From Closterium sp. Naga37s-1 (taxonomy: Eukaryota > Streptophyta > Zygnematophyceae > Desmidiales > Closteriaceae): a stretch of DNA of 64,000 nt. Position numbers and translations under genes: made by a program. Each line of letters begins with the position of its first letter. Position 1 is the first letter of the stretch. Location: NCBI GenBank assembly GCA_947471745.1, contig CANJKZ010000532.1, positions 258,001 through 322,000 of the forward strand, read 5' to 3'. The notes below the pieces were generated by a model. The model ran no database searches, had not been told where the DNA came from, and saw nothing but the letters and a program-made list of their open reading frames with translations. Shown in pieces: positions 10,183 through 19,955 of this stretch.

Positions 10183-13100
10183 ATGGCTACCCCTAGTGTC
10201 CTCGCTTTTGACGCTGAGGGTCGAGCCATTGACTTTGAGGTCTGGGTCGACGACCTGCAGCTGTTCTTACAGTGCGATAGGGCGGACGGTCTTTCCCTCT
10301 TTGACCTCACCTCTGGCGCCTCTCCTGCCCCTGCTACTGATGCTGACCCCACTGTTCGCTCTCAGTGGGCCACCCGCGATGCTGCTGCACGTCTTGCTGT
10401 ACGTCGCCACCTGCCTACCACTGAGCGCGCGCACTTTAGTCAGTACAAGAGTGCTCAGACCTTGTACGACGCTGTAGTTGCGCGCTACTCTTCCCCTGCC
10501 ACTGCTGCCCTGAGCCGCCTCATGCTACCGTACCTCTTTCCTGACCTTGCTGCCTTTCCCACTGTCGCTGACCTCATTACGCACCTCCGCACTAGTGACA
10601 CTCGCTACCGCGCCGCCCTTCCTGCTGAGTTCTGCGCCAAGAACCCCCCCCCCATGTACATCACTCTCTATTACATCGTCACACGCCTCCCTGACTCCCT
10701 TCGCGTAGTCAGGGACCACTACCTCTCGGTCTGTCCCACCACTCTCACTGTCGACCTCCTCGAGAAGTCCCTCCTGGCGGCGGAGAAGAGCATCGTCGCT
10801 GTAGGAGCCTCTCGTGGTGACCCTCGCACCCCCATCTTTGAGGGGTGTTCTCCTTCCCCCCTGCTGCCCTCTGTTGCCTCTGCTGCTGCTGCCGACCTGC
10901 TTGGTCTTGAGTCGGTCTGCGCGGCGTCTGCCCCTAGCGGGAGACGCCGCCCTGGCAGGGGCAAGGGGGGCAAGGGCGCGGGTGGAGCTGGCGGGGGCGG
11001 TGGAGGAGGCGGTGGAGGCGGAGGAGGGAGTGGGGGTGGCGGTGGGAGTGGTGGCGGGGGCGGTGGTGGAGGTGGCAGCAGCGGAGGAGGAGGCGGCGGT
11101 GGCGGCAGCGGTGGGAGCGGAGGCAGCGGTGGTGGTGGAGGTGGAGGCAGCGGTGGCGGAGGGGGTGGAGCTGGTCGGGGTGGTGCCCCGCAGAGTAGCG
11201 GCCCTGGTGGTGGCCAGCGTCAGCAGCAGCAGCAGCAGCAGCAGCGTTCGCGGGACATCCCCCCGCCCCAGCAGCTCCGTGAGTGGTACACGCAGCGTCA
11301 GCGGGGTGGGGGTTTTGGTCCGTGCACCTACGTCCTTCGTTCCGGCGACCGCGCGGGTGAGCAGTGTGGGGGTGCCCACACCACCCAGCGCTGCTTTGCC
11401 CGCCTGACGGACGCTTGGCGTCAGCAGTTCCCCGAGGCCAGTGAGATTCCCCGTTGGGGAGAGCTGTCTAGGGCTGGCGTAGCTGTCTTTGATCTTGACT
11501 TTGATGCTATCCTTGCTGCCATGTATGCTGTGACTATTAGTGAGGAGGGTGACTGTTACCAGTGTCTCCCGCCCGACCCGGGCATTGGTACTGCTGCGCC
11601 AGGTACTTCTGCGGCTGCTGCTCTAGGTGCCAGTGCGTCTGCACTCTCAGGTACTGGTGAGGCTGCGCTCTCAGGTACTGCGTCGGCTTCGGCCTCCCTC
11701 ACCTTCACACTTGACTCAGGGGCTTCTCGCTCCTTCTTTCGAGACCGCACCACACTCACGCCGCTTGGCCGGCCGGTTGCAGTCTCCCTGGCTGACCCCT
11801 CTGGGGGTCCTGTCCTCTCTCACTTCTCCACTGTCCTCCCGTGTCCGGCTGCCCCCTCGGGCACCTTGTCTGGTCTGTACCTCCCCTCGTTCTCGACGAA
11901 CTTGGTGAGTGGTGCTGACCTGCAGGATGCGGGGGTTCACCAGTTTACTCCTGCGAGTCAGCGGGTGACCCACTGCTCGGATGCCCGCACAGGCCGACAC
12001 CTGGCCACGTTCTCGCGTCGGCCAGGGTCGAGTCTCTACACACTGACCACTGCGTCTCCTCCTGTCCCTGCGTCTGGCCAGGTAGCTGCGTCGGGTCAGG
12101 TGTTTGCTGCTGCGTCCAGGTCTGGTCCTGAGTCTGCCCCCTGCTCGTGTCGCCGCCTGTCTCACGAGACTCTCCTGTGGCACCACCGTCTTGGCCACCC
12201 CTCCTTGCTTCGTCTTCGGGGCATGGCTTCCCGTGTCCTTGTCTCTGGTCTTCCCCGGTCTCTCCCTCCCCTTCCTTCGGGACCCGGACCTTCTTGTGTC
12301 CCCTGTGTCGAGGGGCGGCTCCGGGCTGCCCCTCACTCCTCCCAGTTTCCCCCGACAGAGGCTCCTCTGCAGACGCTTCACATGGACGTGTGGGGCCCCG
12401 CCCGCGTCCGTGGGCAGGGTCACGAGCGCTACTTCCTGCTGGTGGTTGACGACTACTCGCGTTACACCACAGTCTTCCCCTTGCGCAGCAAGGGTGATGT
12501 CACTGAGGTGTTGATCGACTGGATCCGCGCAGCTCGTCTCCAGCTCAGGAGGAGCTTCGGCTCGGACTTTCCTGTTCTGCGTCTGCACTCTGACCGAGGT
12601 GGAGAGTTCTCCTCTGGCCTTCTGCGAGCCTACTGTCGTGCACGAGGCATCCGCCAGACCTTTACGCTTCCGGACTCTCCACAGCAAAATGGGATTGCTG
12701 AGCGCCGCATTGGCATGGTCATGGACGTCGCTCGTACGTCCATGATGCATGCGGCTGCCCCCCATTTTCTGTGGCCGTTTGCGGTTCGGTACGCGGCGCA
12801 TCAGATCAACCTTCACCCCAGGGTCTCCCGGCCGGAGACCTCCCCAGCTCTGCTGTGGACGGGGAAGGTCGGCGATGCGTCTGCGTTCCGTGTCTGGGGA
12901 TCTCGGGCGTTTGTCCGCGACTTGTCTGCGGACAAGCTGTCCCCTCGTGCTGCTCCCTGTGTCTTCCTCGGCTTCCCCCCTGACGCTCCAGGGTGGCAGT
13001 TCTACCACCCCTCCTCTCGTCGTGTTCTGTCCTCCCAGGACGTCACGTTCGACGAGTCAGTCCCCTTCTACCGCCTCTTCCCCTACCGCACTCCTTCCCT

Positions 13101-16100
13101 CCCCCCGCCACCGCACTTCCTTGTGCCAGGTCCCCCCCCGGTAGACCCCCTTCCCCCTCAGGGTCCTGCCCCTTCAGGTGTGTCCCAGGTAGACGCAGTC
13201 GAGCCGGTCGAGGTTGCTGGTGACTCTGGTCCTGCTGCGGGTGCTGAGCCTGGGGGTGCTGAGTCTGGGGGTGCTGAGCCTGGGGGTACTGCGACTGGGG
13301 GTGCTGAGCCTGGGGGTGCGGAGTCTGGGAGTGCTGAGCCTGGGGGTGCTGCGCCTGGGGGTGCTGAGCCTGGGGGTGCGGAGTCTGGGGGTGCTGAGCC
13401 GTGGGGTGCTGCTACTGGGGGTGCTGAGCCAGGGGGTGCTGCGTCTGGAGGTGCTGAGCCTGGAGCTGCGGAGCCTGCGGCCACTGGACCTCCCCTTGTG
13501 GCGTCTGGCGGTGCGGGACCTGGCGGTTCTCCGGGTGCTTCGCCTCGGCGGGAGCCCCTCTCTCCACAGGAGCTGCGCGAGTGGTTTGCCCGGCGCTGGA
13601 GGCGTGCTGCTGGAGCTGGAGGTTCTTCGGCTGCTGAGGGTGCTGGTGCCGCGGGTCCCGGAGGTGCTGGAGCTGGAGCTGCTGAGGGCGTTGGCGCTGA
13701 GGCTACTGCTGTCGGTCCTGGAGGCGGTCCTGCTGGGGGTGCTACTGGTGCTGCTGGAGGTCCTGGAGCTGGAGGTGCTGCTGGCGCTGGTGCTGCCGCT
13801 GGGGGTACTGGTGCTGTCCCTGCTGTGTCTGGAGTCGCCGCGCGGCCTAGACCGTACTTCGTTCCGCTCCTTCAGCAGGTTCTTGGTCTCCCGCCTTCTA
13901 CTGGTCCTCCTCCTCCCTTAGAGTGTCCACAGCCTGTCCTGTCACAGTTACAGTTCCAGCCGGCCTCCCCACTGCCCGCTCCTTCTCCCTACACTGGTCC
14001 TACTGGAGGTCTTGCTGAGCGTCGTGAGCCTGCGTCTCGCCCTGCGTCGCCTGTCCGTGCTGCTCGCACTAGTGGTCGTGGTTCGCGTCAGCGTCCTCCT
14101 CCTGTCCCTGGCACGCACCGGATGTCTCTGCGTCCGTCCACTGCTCCTCTGCGTGCCCCTTTGCCTTCTCCTCCTGAGTCCTCTCTTCCTGCTCTTCCTG
14201 ACCCGGAGTCGGACTCTCTTCGTGCTGCCAGTCCTGCTGTCACACGTCTCCTTGCTACTGTCGTCACTGACCCCTCTTTTGAGTCCACTGCTGCGTCTGC
14301 GCTTGTTGCTGAGCTCGTCGACTTTGCTGCTCGCTGTCGTCTAGACTACGCGGCCGGTCTTGTTGCTGAGTCTGCGTCTGTCTGTCCTCCGTCCGTCCGG
14401 GGTGAGTGTGCTCTTGGCACGGACGTCCTTGAGGACAGGCAGGAGGAGTTCCGGTGTCTGGCTGCTGCTTCACCTCATCTCGCGTCCGTACTACTTGCCC
14501 CTGAGGGAGACCCGGATGCACTAGACATCCCGACTCCGCGCTCTTACGCGGAGGCCGTAGAGGGTCCCTACTCCTCTCAGTGGCAGGCAGCTATGGATGC
14601 AGAGATGGCGTCCTGGAAGTCCACAGGCACCTACGTTGACGCGGTTCCCCCTCCTGGGGCGAACATCGTCAGTGGCATGTGGATCTTCAGGGTGAAGCGG
14701 CCGCCGGGCTCTCCACCTGTCTTCAAGGCGCGGTACGTCGCTCGTGGCTTCAGTCAGCGGCAGGGAGTTGACTACTTTCAGACCTTCTCTCCCACCCCGA
14801 AGATGACCACTCTTCGGGTGCTGCTGCACATAGCCGCTCAGCGCGACTACGAGCTCCACTCTCTTGACTTCAGTACTGCTTTCTTGCAGGGTAGCCTGCA
14901 CGAGGAGATCTGGCTGCGCCGTCCACCTGGCTTCACTGGGACTTTTCCTCCTGGCACCCAGTGGAGCCTCCGACGGCCAGTCTACGGTCTCCGCCAGGCA
15001 CCGCGTGAGTGGCACGACACACTGAGGACTACGCTTGCGGCTCTTGGGTTTGCTCCCTCTACTGCTGACCCGTCGTTGTTTCTGCGCACCGACACTTCTT
15101 TGCCGCCGTTCTACGTCCTCGTGTACGTCGACGACTTGGTCTTTGCCACAGCTGACACTGCTGGACTAGCCTACGTGAAGTCCGAGCTGCAGAAGAGACA
15201 CACGTGCACAGACCTGGGTGAACTGCGCAGCTACCTTGGCTTGCAGATCACTCGGGACAGAGCACGCCGCACCATTACCTTGACTCAGTCACACATGGTG
15301 CAGCAGGTCCTTCAGCGCTTCGGCTTCACGTACTCCTCGCCTCAGGCCACTCCTCTGTCTACTCGCCACTCGCTCTCAGCTCTGCCTTCGGATGAGTCCG
15401 TAGAGTCGAGTGGCCCGTACCCAGAGCTTGTTGGCTGCCTCATGTACCTGATGACCTGCACACGACCTGACCTTGCATACCCTCTTAGCATTCTTTCACG
15501 CTATGTTGCTCCTGGGAGACACCGACCAGAGCACATGGCTGCAGCGAAGAGGGTGTTGCGCTACTTGTGCAGTACGTCGGGCATGGGGCTAGTGCTTGGA
15601 GGGCGGAGTCCAGTGGTCCTCACTGGGCACGCGGACGCTTCTTGGGCAGACGACCAGGCTACACAGCGGTCGTCGCAGGGTTACACCTTCAGTCTTGGTT
15701 CCGGCTCTGTCTCGTGGCGGGCTACTCGCTCGTCCTCTGTTCTCAGCTCCAGTTGTGAGGCTGAGATCTACGCCGGGGCCATGGCTGCACAGGAGCTTCG
15801 CTGGCTCACCTACCTGCTGACTGACCTTGGAGAGCCGCCTCGTTCTCCTCCAGTGTTGTACGTAGACAACAAGGCCATGCTGGCCTTGTGTCGAGAGCAG
15901 CGCTTGGAGCACAGAACGAAGCACATTGCTCTCCGTTACTTTCTTGCTCGTGAGCTGCAGCAGCGTGGTCAGTTGCGACTTGCGTACGTGGCCTCTGAGG
16001 CCAACACTGCTGATGTGTTCACCAAGGCACTTGCGCCTTGTGACCATCAGCGCTTCTGCACCCAGCTGGGTCTTGTACCTGTCTTGCCTCACTTGCTCTC

Positions 16101-16107
16101 TTCTTGA
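10183..16107 (+). CDS. copia 2 gag-pol polyprotein, 1,974 aa
   Basis: One uninterrupted frame. I chose the ATG at 10183 because the truncated copia has the same start. Order: copia-type gag (1-~245); a glycine-rich linker (about 265-330) and a Gln run; a Cys/His motif CTYVLRSGDRAGEQCGGAH; protease LDSGAS (about 510); pre-integrase HHRLGH (about 667); integrase with MDVWGP, SDRGGEF and NGIAERR (about 733-840). Next is a spacer of about 17 EPGGA/ESGGA-type repeats (about 1015-1105). Reverse transcriptase with YVDDL (about 1648), then RNase H with GHADASWADD (about 1815) and ADVFTKAL near the end. The order protease-integrase-reverse transcriptase defines Ty1/copia. All catalytic motifs are present. 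Confidence 0.97.
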   Translation: MATPSVLAFDAEGRAIDFEVWVDDLQLFLQCDRADGLSLFDLTSGASPAPATDADPTVRSQWATRDAAARLAVRRHLPTTERAHFSQYKSAQTLYDAVVARYSSPATAALSRLMLPYLFPDLAAFPTVADLITHLRTSDTRYRAALPAEFCAKNPPPMYITLYYIVTRLPDSLRVVRDHYLSVCPTTLTVDLLEKSLLAAEKSIVAVGASRGDPRTPIFEGCSPSPLLPSVASAAAADLLGLESVCAASAPSGRRRPGRGKGGKGAGGAGGGGGGGGGGGGGSGGGGGSGGGGGGGGGSSGGGGGGGGSGGSGGSGGGGGGGSGGGGGGAGRGGAPQSSGPGGGQRQQQQQQQQRSRDIPPPQQLREWYTQRQRGGGFGPCTYVLRSGDRAGEQCGGAHTTQRCFARLTDAWRQQFPEASEIPRWGELSRAGVAVFDLDFDAILAAMYAVTISEEGDCYQCLPPDPGIGTAAPGTSAAAALGASASALSGTGEAALSGTASASASLTFTLDSGASRSFFRDRTTLTPLGRPVAVSLADPSGGPVLSHFSTVLPCPAAPSGTLSGLYLPSFSTNLVSGADLQDAGVHQFTPASQRVTHCSDARTGRHLATFSRRPGSSLYTLTTASPPVPASGQVAASGQVFAAASRSGPESAPCSCRRLSHETLLWHHRLGHPSLLRLRGMASRVLVSGLPRSLPPLPSGPGPSCVPCVEGRLRAAPHSSQFPPTEAPLQTLHMDVWGPARVRGQGHERYFLLVVDDYSRYTTVFPLRSKGDVTEVLIDWIRAARLQLRRSFGSDFPVLRLHSDRGGEFSSGLLRAYCRARGIRQTFTLPDSPQQNGIAERRIGMVMDVARTSMMHAAAPHFLWPFAVRYAAHQINLHPRVSRPETSPALLWTGKVGDASAFRVWGSRAFVRDLSADKLSPRAAPCVFLGFPPDAPGWQFYHPSSRRVLSSQDVTFDESVPFYRLFPYRTPSLPPPPHFLVPGPPPVDPLPPQGPAPSGVSQVDAVEPVEVAGDSGPAAGAEPGGAESGGAEPGGTATGGAEPGGAESGSAEPGGAAPGGAEPGGAESGGAEPWGAATGGAEPGGAASGGAEPGAAEPAATGPPLVASGGAGPGGSPGASPRREPLSPQELREWFARRWRRAAGAGGSSAAEGAGAAGPGGAGAGAAEGVGAEATAVGPGGGPAGGATGAAGGPGAGGAAGAGAAAGGTGAVPAVSGVAARPRPYFVPLLQQVLGLPPSTGPPPPLECPQPVLSQLQFQPASPLPAPSPYTGPTGGLAERREPASRPASPVRAARTSGRGSRQRPPPVPGTHRMSLRPSTAPLRAPLPSPPESSLPALPDPESDSLRAASPAVTRLLATVVTDPSFESTAASALVAELVDFAARCRLDYAAGLVAESASVCPPSVRGECALGTDVLEDRQEEFRCLAAASPHLASVLLAPEGDPDALDIPTPRSYAEAVEGPYSSQWQAAMDAEMASWKSTGTYVDAVPPPGANIVSGMWIFRVKRPPGSPPVFKARYVARGFSQRQGVDYFQTFSPTPKMTTLRVLLHIAAQRDYELHSLDFSTAFLQGSLHEEIWLRRPPGFTGTFPPGTQWSLRRPVYGLRQAPREWHDTLRTTLAALGFAPSTADPSLFLRTDTSLPPFYVLVYVDDLVFATADTAGLAYVKSELQKRHTCTDLGELRSYLGLQITRDRARRTITLTQSHMVQQVLQRFGFTYSSPQATPLSTRHSLSALPSDESVESSGPYPELVGCLMYLMTCTRPDLAYPLSILSRYVAPGRHRPEHMAAAKRVLRYLCSTSGMGLVLGGRSPVVLTGHADASWADDQATQRSSQGYTFSLGSGSVSWRATRSSSVLSSSCEAEIYAGAMAAQELRWLTYLLTDLGEPPRSPPVLYVDNKAMLALCREQRLEHRTKHIALRYFLARELQQRGQLRLAYVASEANTADVFTKALAPCDHQRFCTQLGLVPVLPHLLSS

Positions 16108-16302
16108 CCTTGCTTGTACTGTCACATATATATACCTGCTCTTGCTTGTCTAGCTCTATATATATATGTGTACTCCTGCATGTGAACTGGCCCTGTTGCC
16201 CTGTCGTTGTGCTCGGACTGTGTGGTGACTTTGTGATCCACCCTGAGCTTGCTCTGCTTTGCTTGACTGGTCTTGTGACCCCTTGTTCTCCCCCACTTTG
16301 CC

Positions 16303-16312
16303 TATGGGGGTG
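16303..16312 (+). other. polypurine tract of copia 2
   Basis: tatgggggtg directly before the 3' LTR, the expected plus-strand primer. The non-autonomous copia at 22664 carries the same tract. Confidence 0.85.
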
Positions 16313-16447
16313 TGTCAGAACATATATATAGCTTATGCTGTTGTGTAGGCTATAGTGGGGTATCCCATAGGGGGTACAACCCAATTAGGGTTTCCCATAT
16401 GTACTCACTTCATTCATAGTTCATTCATTCTCGTTCTACTTTTCTCA
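16313..16447 (+). repeat. 3' LTR of copia 2
   Basis: 135 bp, one mismatch to the 5' LTR, followed by the TSD aaccg. Confidence 0.97.
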
Positions 16448-17706
16448 AACCGATGTTCCTCTAAAACTTTAAATACTGCTTCGAGATCCGCTAAATGCTG
16501 CTGCTTGTCGCGACTGTAGACGAGGATGTCGTCGAGGTAAACTATCACGCATTTATCTAAGAGTGGCCTAAACGCCTCGTTCATGGTCATATGAAATGTT
16601 GCGGGCGCGTTGGTCAGCCCGAAAGGCATCACCGTGTACTCAAACGACCCGTACCTAGTCCTAAATGCTGTCTTGGCGCAGTCCGATGGTTCGACCCGAA
16701 TCTGATGGTAACCCCCCCGTAAGTCTATTTTTGAAAACACCCGTGCTGTTCGCAGTTGGCCGATCAGTTCGTCGGCGCGGGGAATGGGGTACCGCGACTT
16801 GACGGTTACCCTGTTGAGCGCTCGGTAATCGATGCACATGCGAAACCCTCCGTCTTTTTTTGGTGTGAACAGTATCGGTGCGGCGAACGGTGACGAACTT
16901 GGTCGAATAAACTGCTTCTCTAACAAATAATCTAATTGCTTCCTCAGTTCGTCGAGCTCGGGCTGTGTCAGTCTGAACTGGCGCTGTACAGTTGGCTGTG
17001 CCCTCGGTTCTAACTCGATCCTATGATCATGCGCCCGCTGAGGTGGCAGCCCTTCCGGTAAGTCGTCTGGAAAAATCCCCGGGTACCGTTTCAACAGTTC
17101 CTGTAGTTCGGGCGGTACTGCTGCCAACAGTTTCTGAAAATCGCTCGGCTGCTCCGCTTCTCCTACTAATGCTATATCTACTGCGTACACGTCAGCTCCA
17201 GCGGCGACAACCCGTTTCATCGTGATGGCGTTGACGTGGACCGTTGAAGACTCGGGCGACTGCCAGCGAGGTAGCCTGACCCAGTTACCGCTACTTCGCA
17301 CAGTGCAGCTACCCGTCGTCCAGTCGATTCGTGGGTTATACCGTCGTAGCCAATCACGTCCCAGTAAAACATCATGCCCATCCAATGTCGTCGCGAGCAT
17401 TTCCTGTGTAAACCCGAAGTTTCCTCCGCAGCGAACTTTTACTCTCTCCACCTTTTCCCGTATGGCCAGCGGCGTGCCGTCAACTAAGCGTGCATCGATC
17501 TCAGGTAAGCAGCGACTAAGTGTCAGTTGTAATTTTCGCGCAGTTGCGGTATTAACTAAACTGTGGCTTGCTCCTCCGTCAACAAAAATCTTCACTGCTG
17601 CTCCCTGTATTTTCCCGTAGATCAGTACTAGGCAATCCGTCGTTGTACCCTCCTTATTCATCCGAGCCCGATCGATGGCGTGAATCGTCAGTAGTTGGCC
17701 CAACTT

Positions 17707-18885
17707 CTACTGACTGCTGGCGTTTCCCTGCCTCTGAGACTCCCTTCCCTGCTCTGCTCCGCGGCGCCTTAGCTCCTCTGGGCATTCGCTCTTGCGATGG
17801 CCCGGCCTGTTGCAAGCAAAGCAGCGCCCCTTAAACGGTGCGGCAGCTGCATTCGTTGCAACAGCGTTTACAATGGCGTGCTCGATCGGTCCCCGAGGAC
17901 GATGTCCGTAGTAGGACCCCGGTCTCGGTCGGCATAGAATGTCGATTTTTTCGGCGAGCGCGAGAATCTCGTTGAAGTTTGAGAGTCCGCGCAGCATGAT
18001 TTCGTGCGAGATATCCGGCTTCAGCCCTCCGACGTAACGGTCCACCCGCTCCGCTTCGTGCATGTAGCCGACCTGCTCGCAAAGTGCGAGAAAACCGCTC
18101 GTGTAATCTTGAACCGACCCGAGCTGCCGCCGAGTGCGCAATCTCTGACGCGCCGAAATAGAAGCCGCGATCGGCTCGAAGCGCGCCCGAAGCCCTGCGC
18201 ACCACGCATCCCACGTGCTGTATTGGGCGGTCTCGCAGAATGAACTCCAGGTGACAGCTGGACCCGTGGGCCCTTCCTCTTGCGACGGTGGCTCGTAGGC
18301 GCGTGGCGACGTCACGATGACTCGCCACCAGTCCATGGCGGGGCCCCTTAACAGCGAAACGGCATACCGAATCTTCGCTGCGTCCGACTCGACGTAATTC
18401 GCGTCGAAGAAGACGTTCATCGTGAAAACCCACGATTGAACCGTCGGACCTCCACGCTGGCTCGGGTCGAAACAGGGCGGGCGTTGCGGCTTGAGTGGCA
18501 TTGGTGCCATGATGGCCTGTTCGCCACTTGTCGCCGCGAACTCCACGTGCCGACGGGCTTCGCGAGGCTCCCGCGGGCTTGGCGCGCCCCTGTTTCCTCC
18601 CATGCCAGGCATTGGTTGGGCGGCGCTATCACTGGCTGCGCCCGAGCGCTGTCCCACGCTGTTGTGTTGTGTTGGTGTCCCGGACGAGATGACGATTGGC
18701 TCGTCCGATTGTGCAGGTGCATTTGTTGGTGCGTGTGGTGCTGCTGGAGTGTTCACCGTTGATTGCTGACGCGCGGAGTCACGTTCCGCTGTGAGCATCG
18801 CAATTTCGAGCGCCGAATCTTCGAGTTGGCGCACCAGACGGTCGAGCTGCTCCTGCGTCAATGTGGCGAGCGTGAATTCGGCCAT
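17707..18885 (-). CDS. gypsy 2 gag polyprotein, 392 aa
   Basis: I chose the ATG at 18883-18885 (MAEFTLATLTQEQLDRL) because the upstream codons lie outside the usual gag region. It has a coiled-coil-like N-terminus (about 8-40), a Ser/Pro-rich linker, the Ty3 gag domain (VQSWVFTMNVFFDANY... LRGPAMDWW) and a CFACNRPGHRKSEC zinc knuckle near the end. It stops at TAG 17707-17709, four codons after GGGAAAC. It would form the virus-like particle and bind RNA. The frame is intact. Confidence 0.92.
   Translation of the reverse strand: MAEFTLATLTQEQLDRLVRQLEDSALEIAMLTAERDSARQQSTVNTPAAPHAPTNAPAQSDEPIVISSGTPTQHNSVGQRSGAASDSAAQPMPGMGGNRGAPSPREPREARRHVEFAATSGEQAIMAPMPLKPQRPPCFDPSQRGGPTVQSWVFTMNVFFDANYVESDAAKIRYAVSLLRGPAMDWWRVIVTSPRAYEPPSQEEGPTGPAVTWSSFCETAQYSTWDAWCAGLRARFEPIAASISARQRLRTRRQLGSVQDYTSGFLALCEQVGYMHEAERVDRYVGGLKPDISHEIMLRGLSNFNEILALAEKIDILCRPRPGSYYGHRPRGPIEHAIVNAVATNAAAAPFKGRCFACNRPGHRKSECPEELRRRGAEQGRESQRQGNASSQ
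17722..17728 (-). promoter_or_regulatory. candidate -1 frameshift heptamer GGGAAAC (gypsy 2)
   Basis: In the gag frame as caG GGA AAC, four codons before the stop. Pol is in the -1 frame. Confidence 0.65.
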
Positions 18886-19067
18886 GGCGGGGATGTCGGG
18901 CGAGCTCAGCGAGAGCCTCAGTCGTGGCCGTGCGTGCTTACGAGAGAGCACTACGAGCGGCGGTGCTGTGTCGCTGAGGGACGTCTACCCCCCCCAAAAA
19001 TTGAGATAGTGGGGAAGCGAAGGTGTGGGTGCGGTCCGAGAAGAGGTCGTAGGCTCTGAATACCAAG

Positions 19068-19410
19068 TGTTACGAGTGCAATTGAGTGAACGAACGAGAA
19101 TTGCACTATCGAAGCAAGAGTACAATGAGCGAAGGTATGAGCGAAGAATATATAGCGAGACTACAGTGGTAACGGTAATGCACTGTGGTTGTCGCGCGAC
19201 GGGCCTGGGACTGAGGTTGGGAAAAGTGTCGAAGCGGAGGCCCGGAGCGCGGGTTACCCGCCGAGCCGTGAGGTCGGGGTGCGACGTGCGAAGGTGGCGG
19301 GCGGATTGTCGATGCGAGGGTTGCGAGTGGTAACGGTGCTGACTGTGGTGCTACAGTGATGTACGCGTTGAGCAGGGACGCGAAGTACGGAAAAGTAAAT
19401 TTTCCTTACA
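19068..19410 (-). repeat. 5' LTR of gypsy 2
   Basis: 343 bp, TGTTACGAG...TTCCTTACA on the plus strand. The initiator-tRNA-Met primer site adjoins it at about 19052-19067. Confidence 0.95.
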
Positions 19411-19955
19411 CAGGGCTATTTCAAACTGGGACGGGGGTCACTATTTTGCCTACTGGCTTTAATCAGAATTTACAGATATCGAGTTCGTTTTCGTCTGAAA
19501 CCGACAATTTGACCCACTAGGTCATGTGCCCAGTAGACCACACGATAGGACCACATGTACAGCCATTTGCTGCCCTGTAACTGCACGCGCATTCAATACG
19601 CGTGTCTTATAGCAGCCTCGCTGTCATGTAACTGCGGCATATGATGCCAGGAGTTTGTCGTGTGGCTGGCTGTCGGCGCCGACGCCAGCCACAGCCACGA
19701 CAACGCGTTGTCTCGTTGTGGCAGCGTATTTGCATTTCCTAGACGTCACGCAACATTGCACTGTGGTCGTAGTGCCCCCCGCTCCCAACACGCAGCGCCT
19801 TTCACTACTCAATGCACTGCACGGTGATGGGGTTTCATGCAGCTGGGTGAGGCTTGAAAACAAGCCTGTATCTCCTGCTCATCCTCAACTCTCACTCAGC
19901 CGAGCATGGACCGTATCACTCCCAGTGACTGATTTCCGTCCCATCGTTATAGACT

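Larger units (their letters stand above)
8907..16447 (+). mobile_element. intact Ty1/copia element (copia 2) nested in gypsy 2
   Basis: 7,541 bp with 135-bp LTRs that differ at one base (A/G, cccaattaagg against cccaattaggg) and a perfect 5-bp TSD, aaccg (8902-8906 and 16448-16452). In order: LTR, primer site 9042, GC-rich tandem leader, one long gag-pol frame 10183-16107, polypurine tract tatgggggtg (16303-16312), LTR. It looks complete and recently inserted. The integrity of gag-pol suggests an autonomous element. Confidence 0.97.
6723..17728 (-). pseudogene. gypsy 2 pol, split by copia 2 and mutated
   Basis: The N-terminal half (16453-17703) holds the protease ([10 protein letters not shown]) and reverse transcriptase up to just past YLDD. 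The C-terminal half (6723-8906) holds the rest of reverse transcriptase, RNase H, integrase and the chromodomain-like tail (LLRWKDRTPTEDNWFP). The break is the copia 2 insertion. Against gypsy 3, about 50 bp is missing just after the gag overlap (near 17690), which shifts the frame, and a GAA codon in the integrase has become TAA (7665-7667). Pol is therefore dead even without the copia. Confidence 0.9.
6353..19410 (-). mobile_element. Ty3/gypsy element 2
   Basis: Bounded by 343-bp LTRs and a perfect 5-bp TSD, caggg (6348-6352 and 19411-19415). The primer site beside the right LTR reads TTGGTATTCAGAGCC (minus), an initiator-tRNA-Met site with one extra base. Gag is intact. Pol is split by copia 2 and has two further lesions. 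Without copia 2 and its duplication the element is about 5.5 kb. It is nearly identical in coding sequence to gypsy 3. Confidence 0.95.

Noticed and set aside
13214..13921. Leu/Val-rich open frame in copia 2
   Set aside because: It is an alternative frame of the EPGGA repeats in the gag-pol polyprotein.
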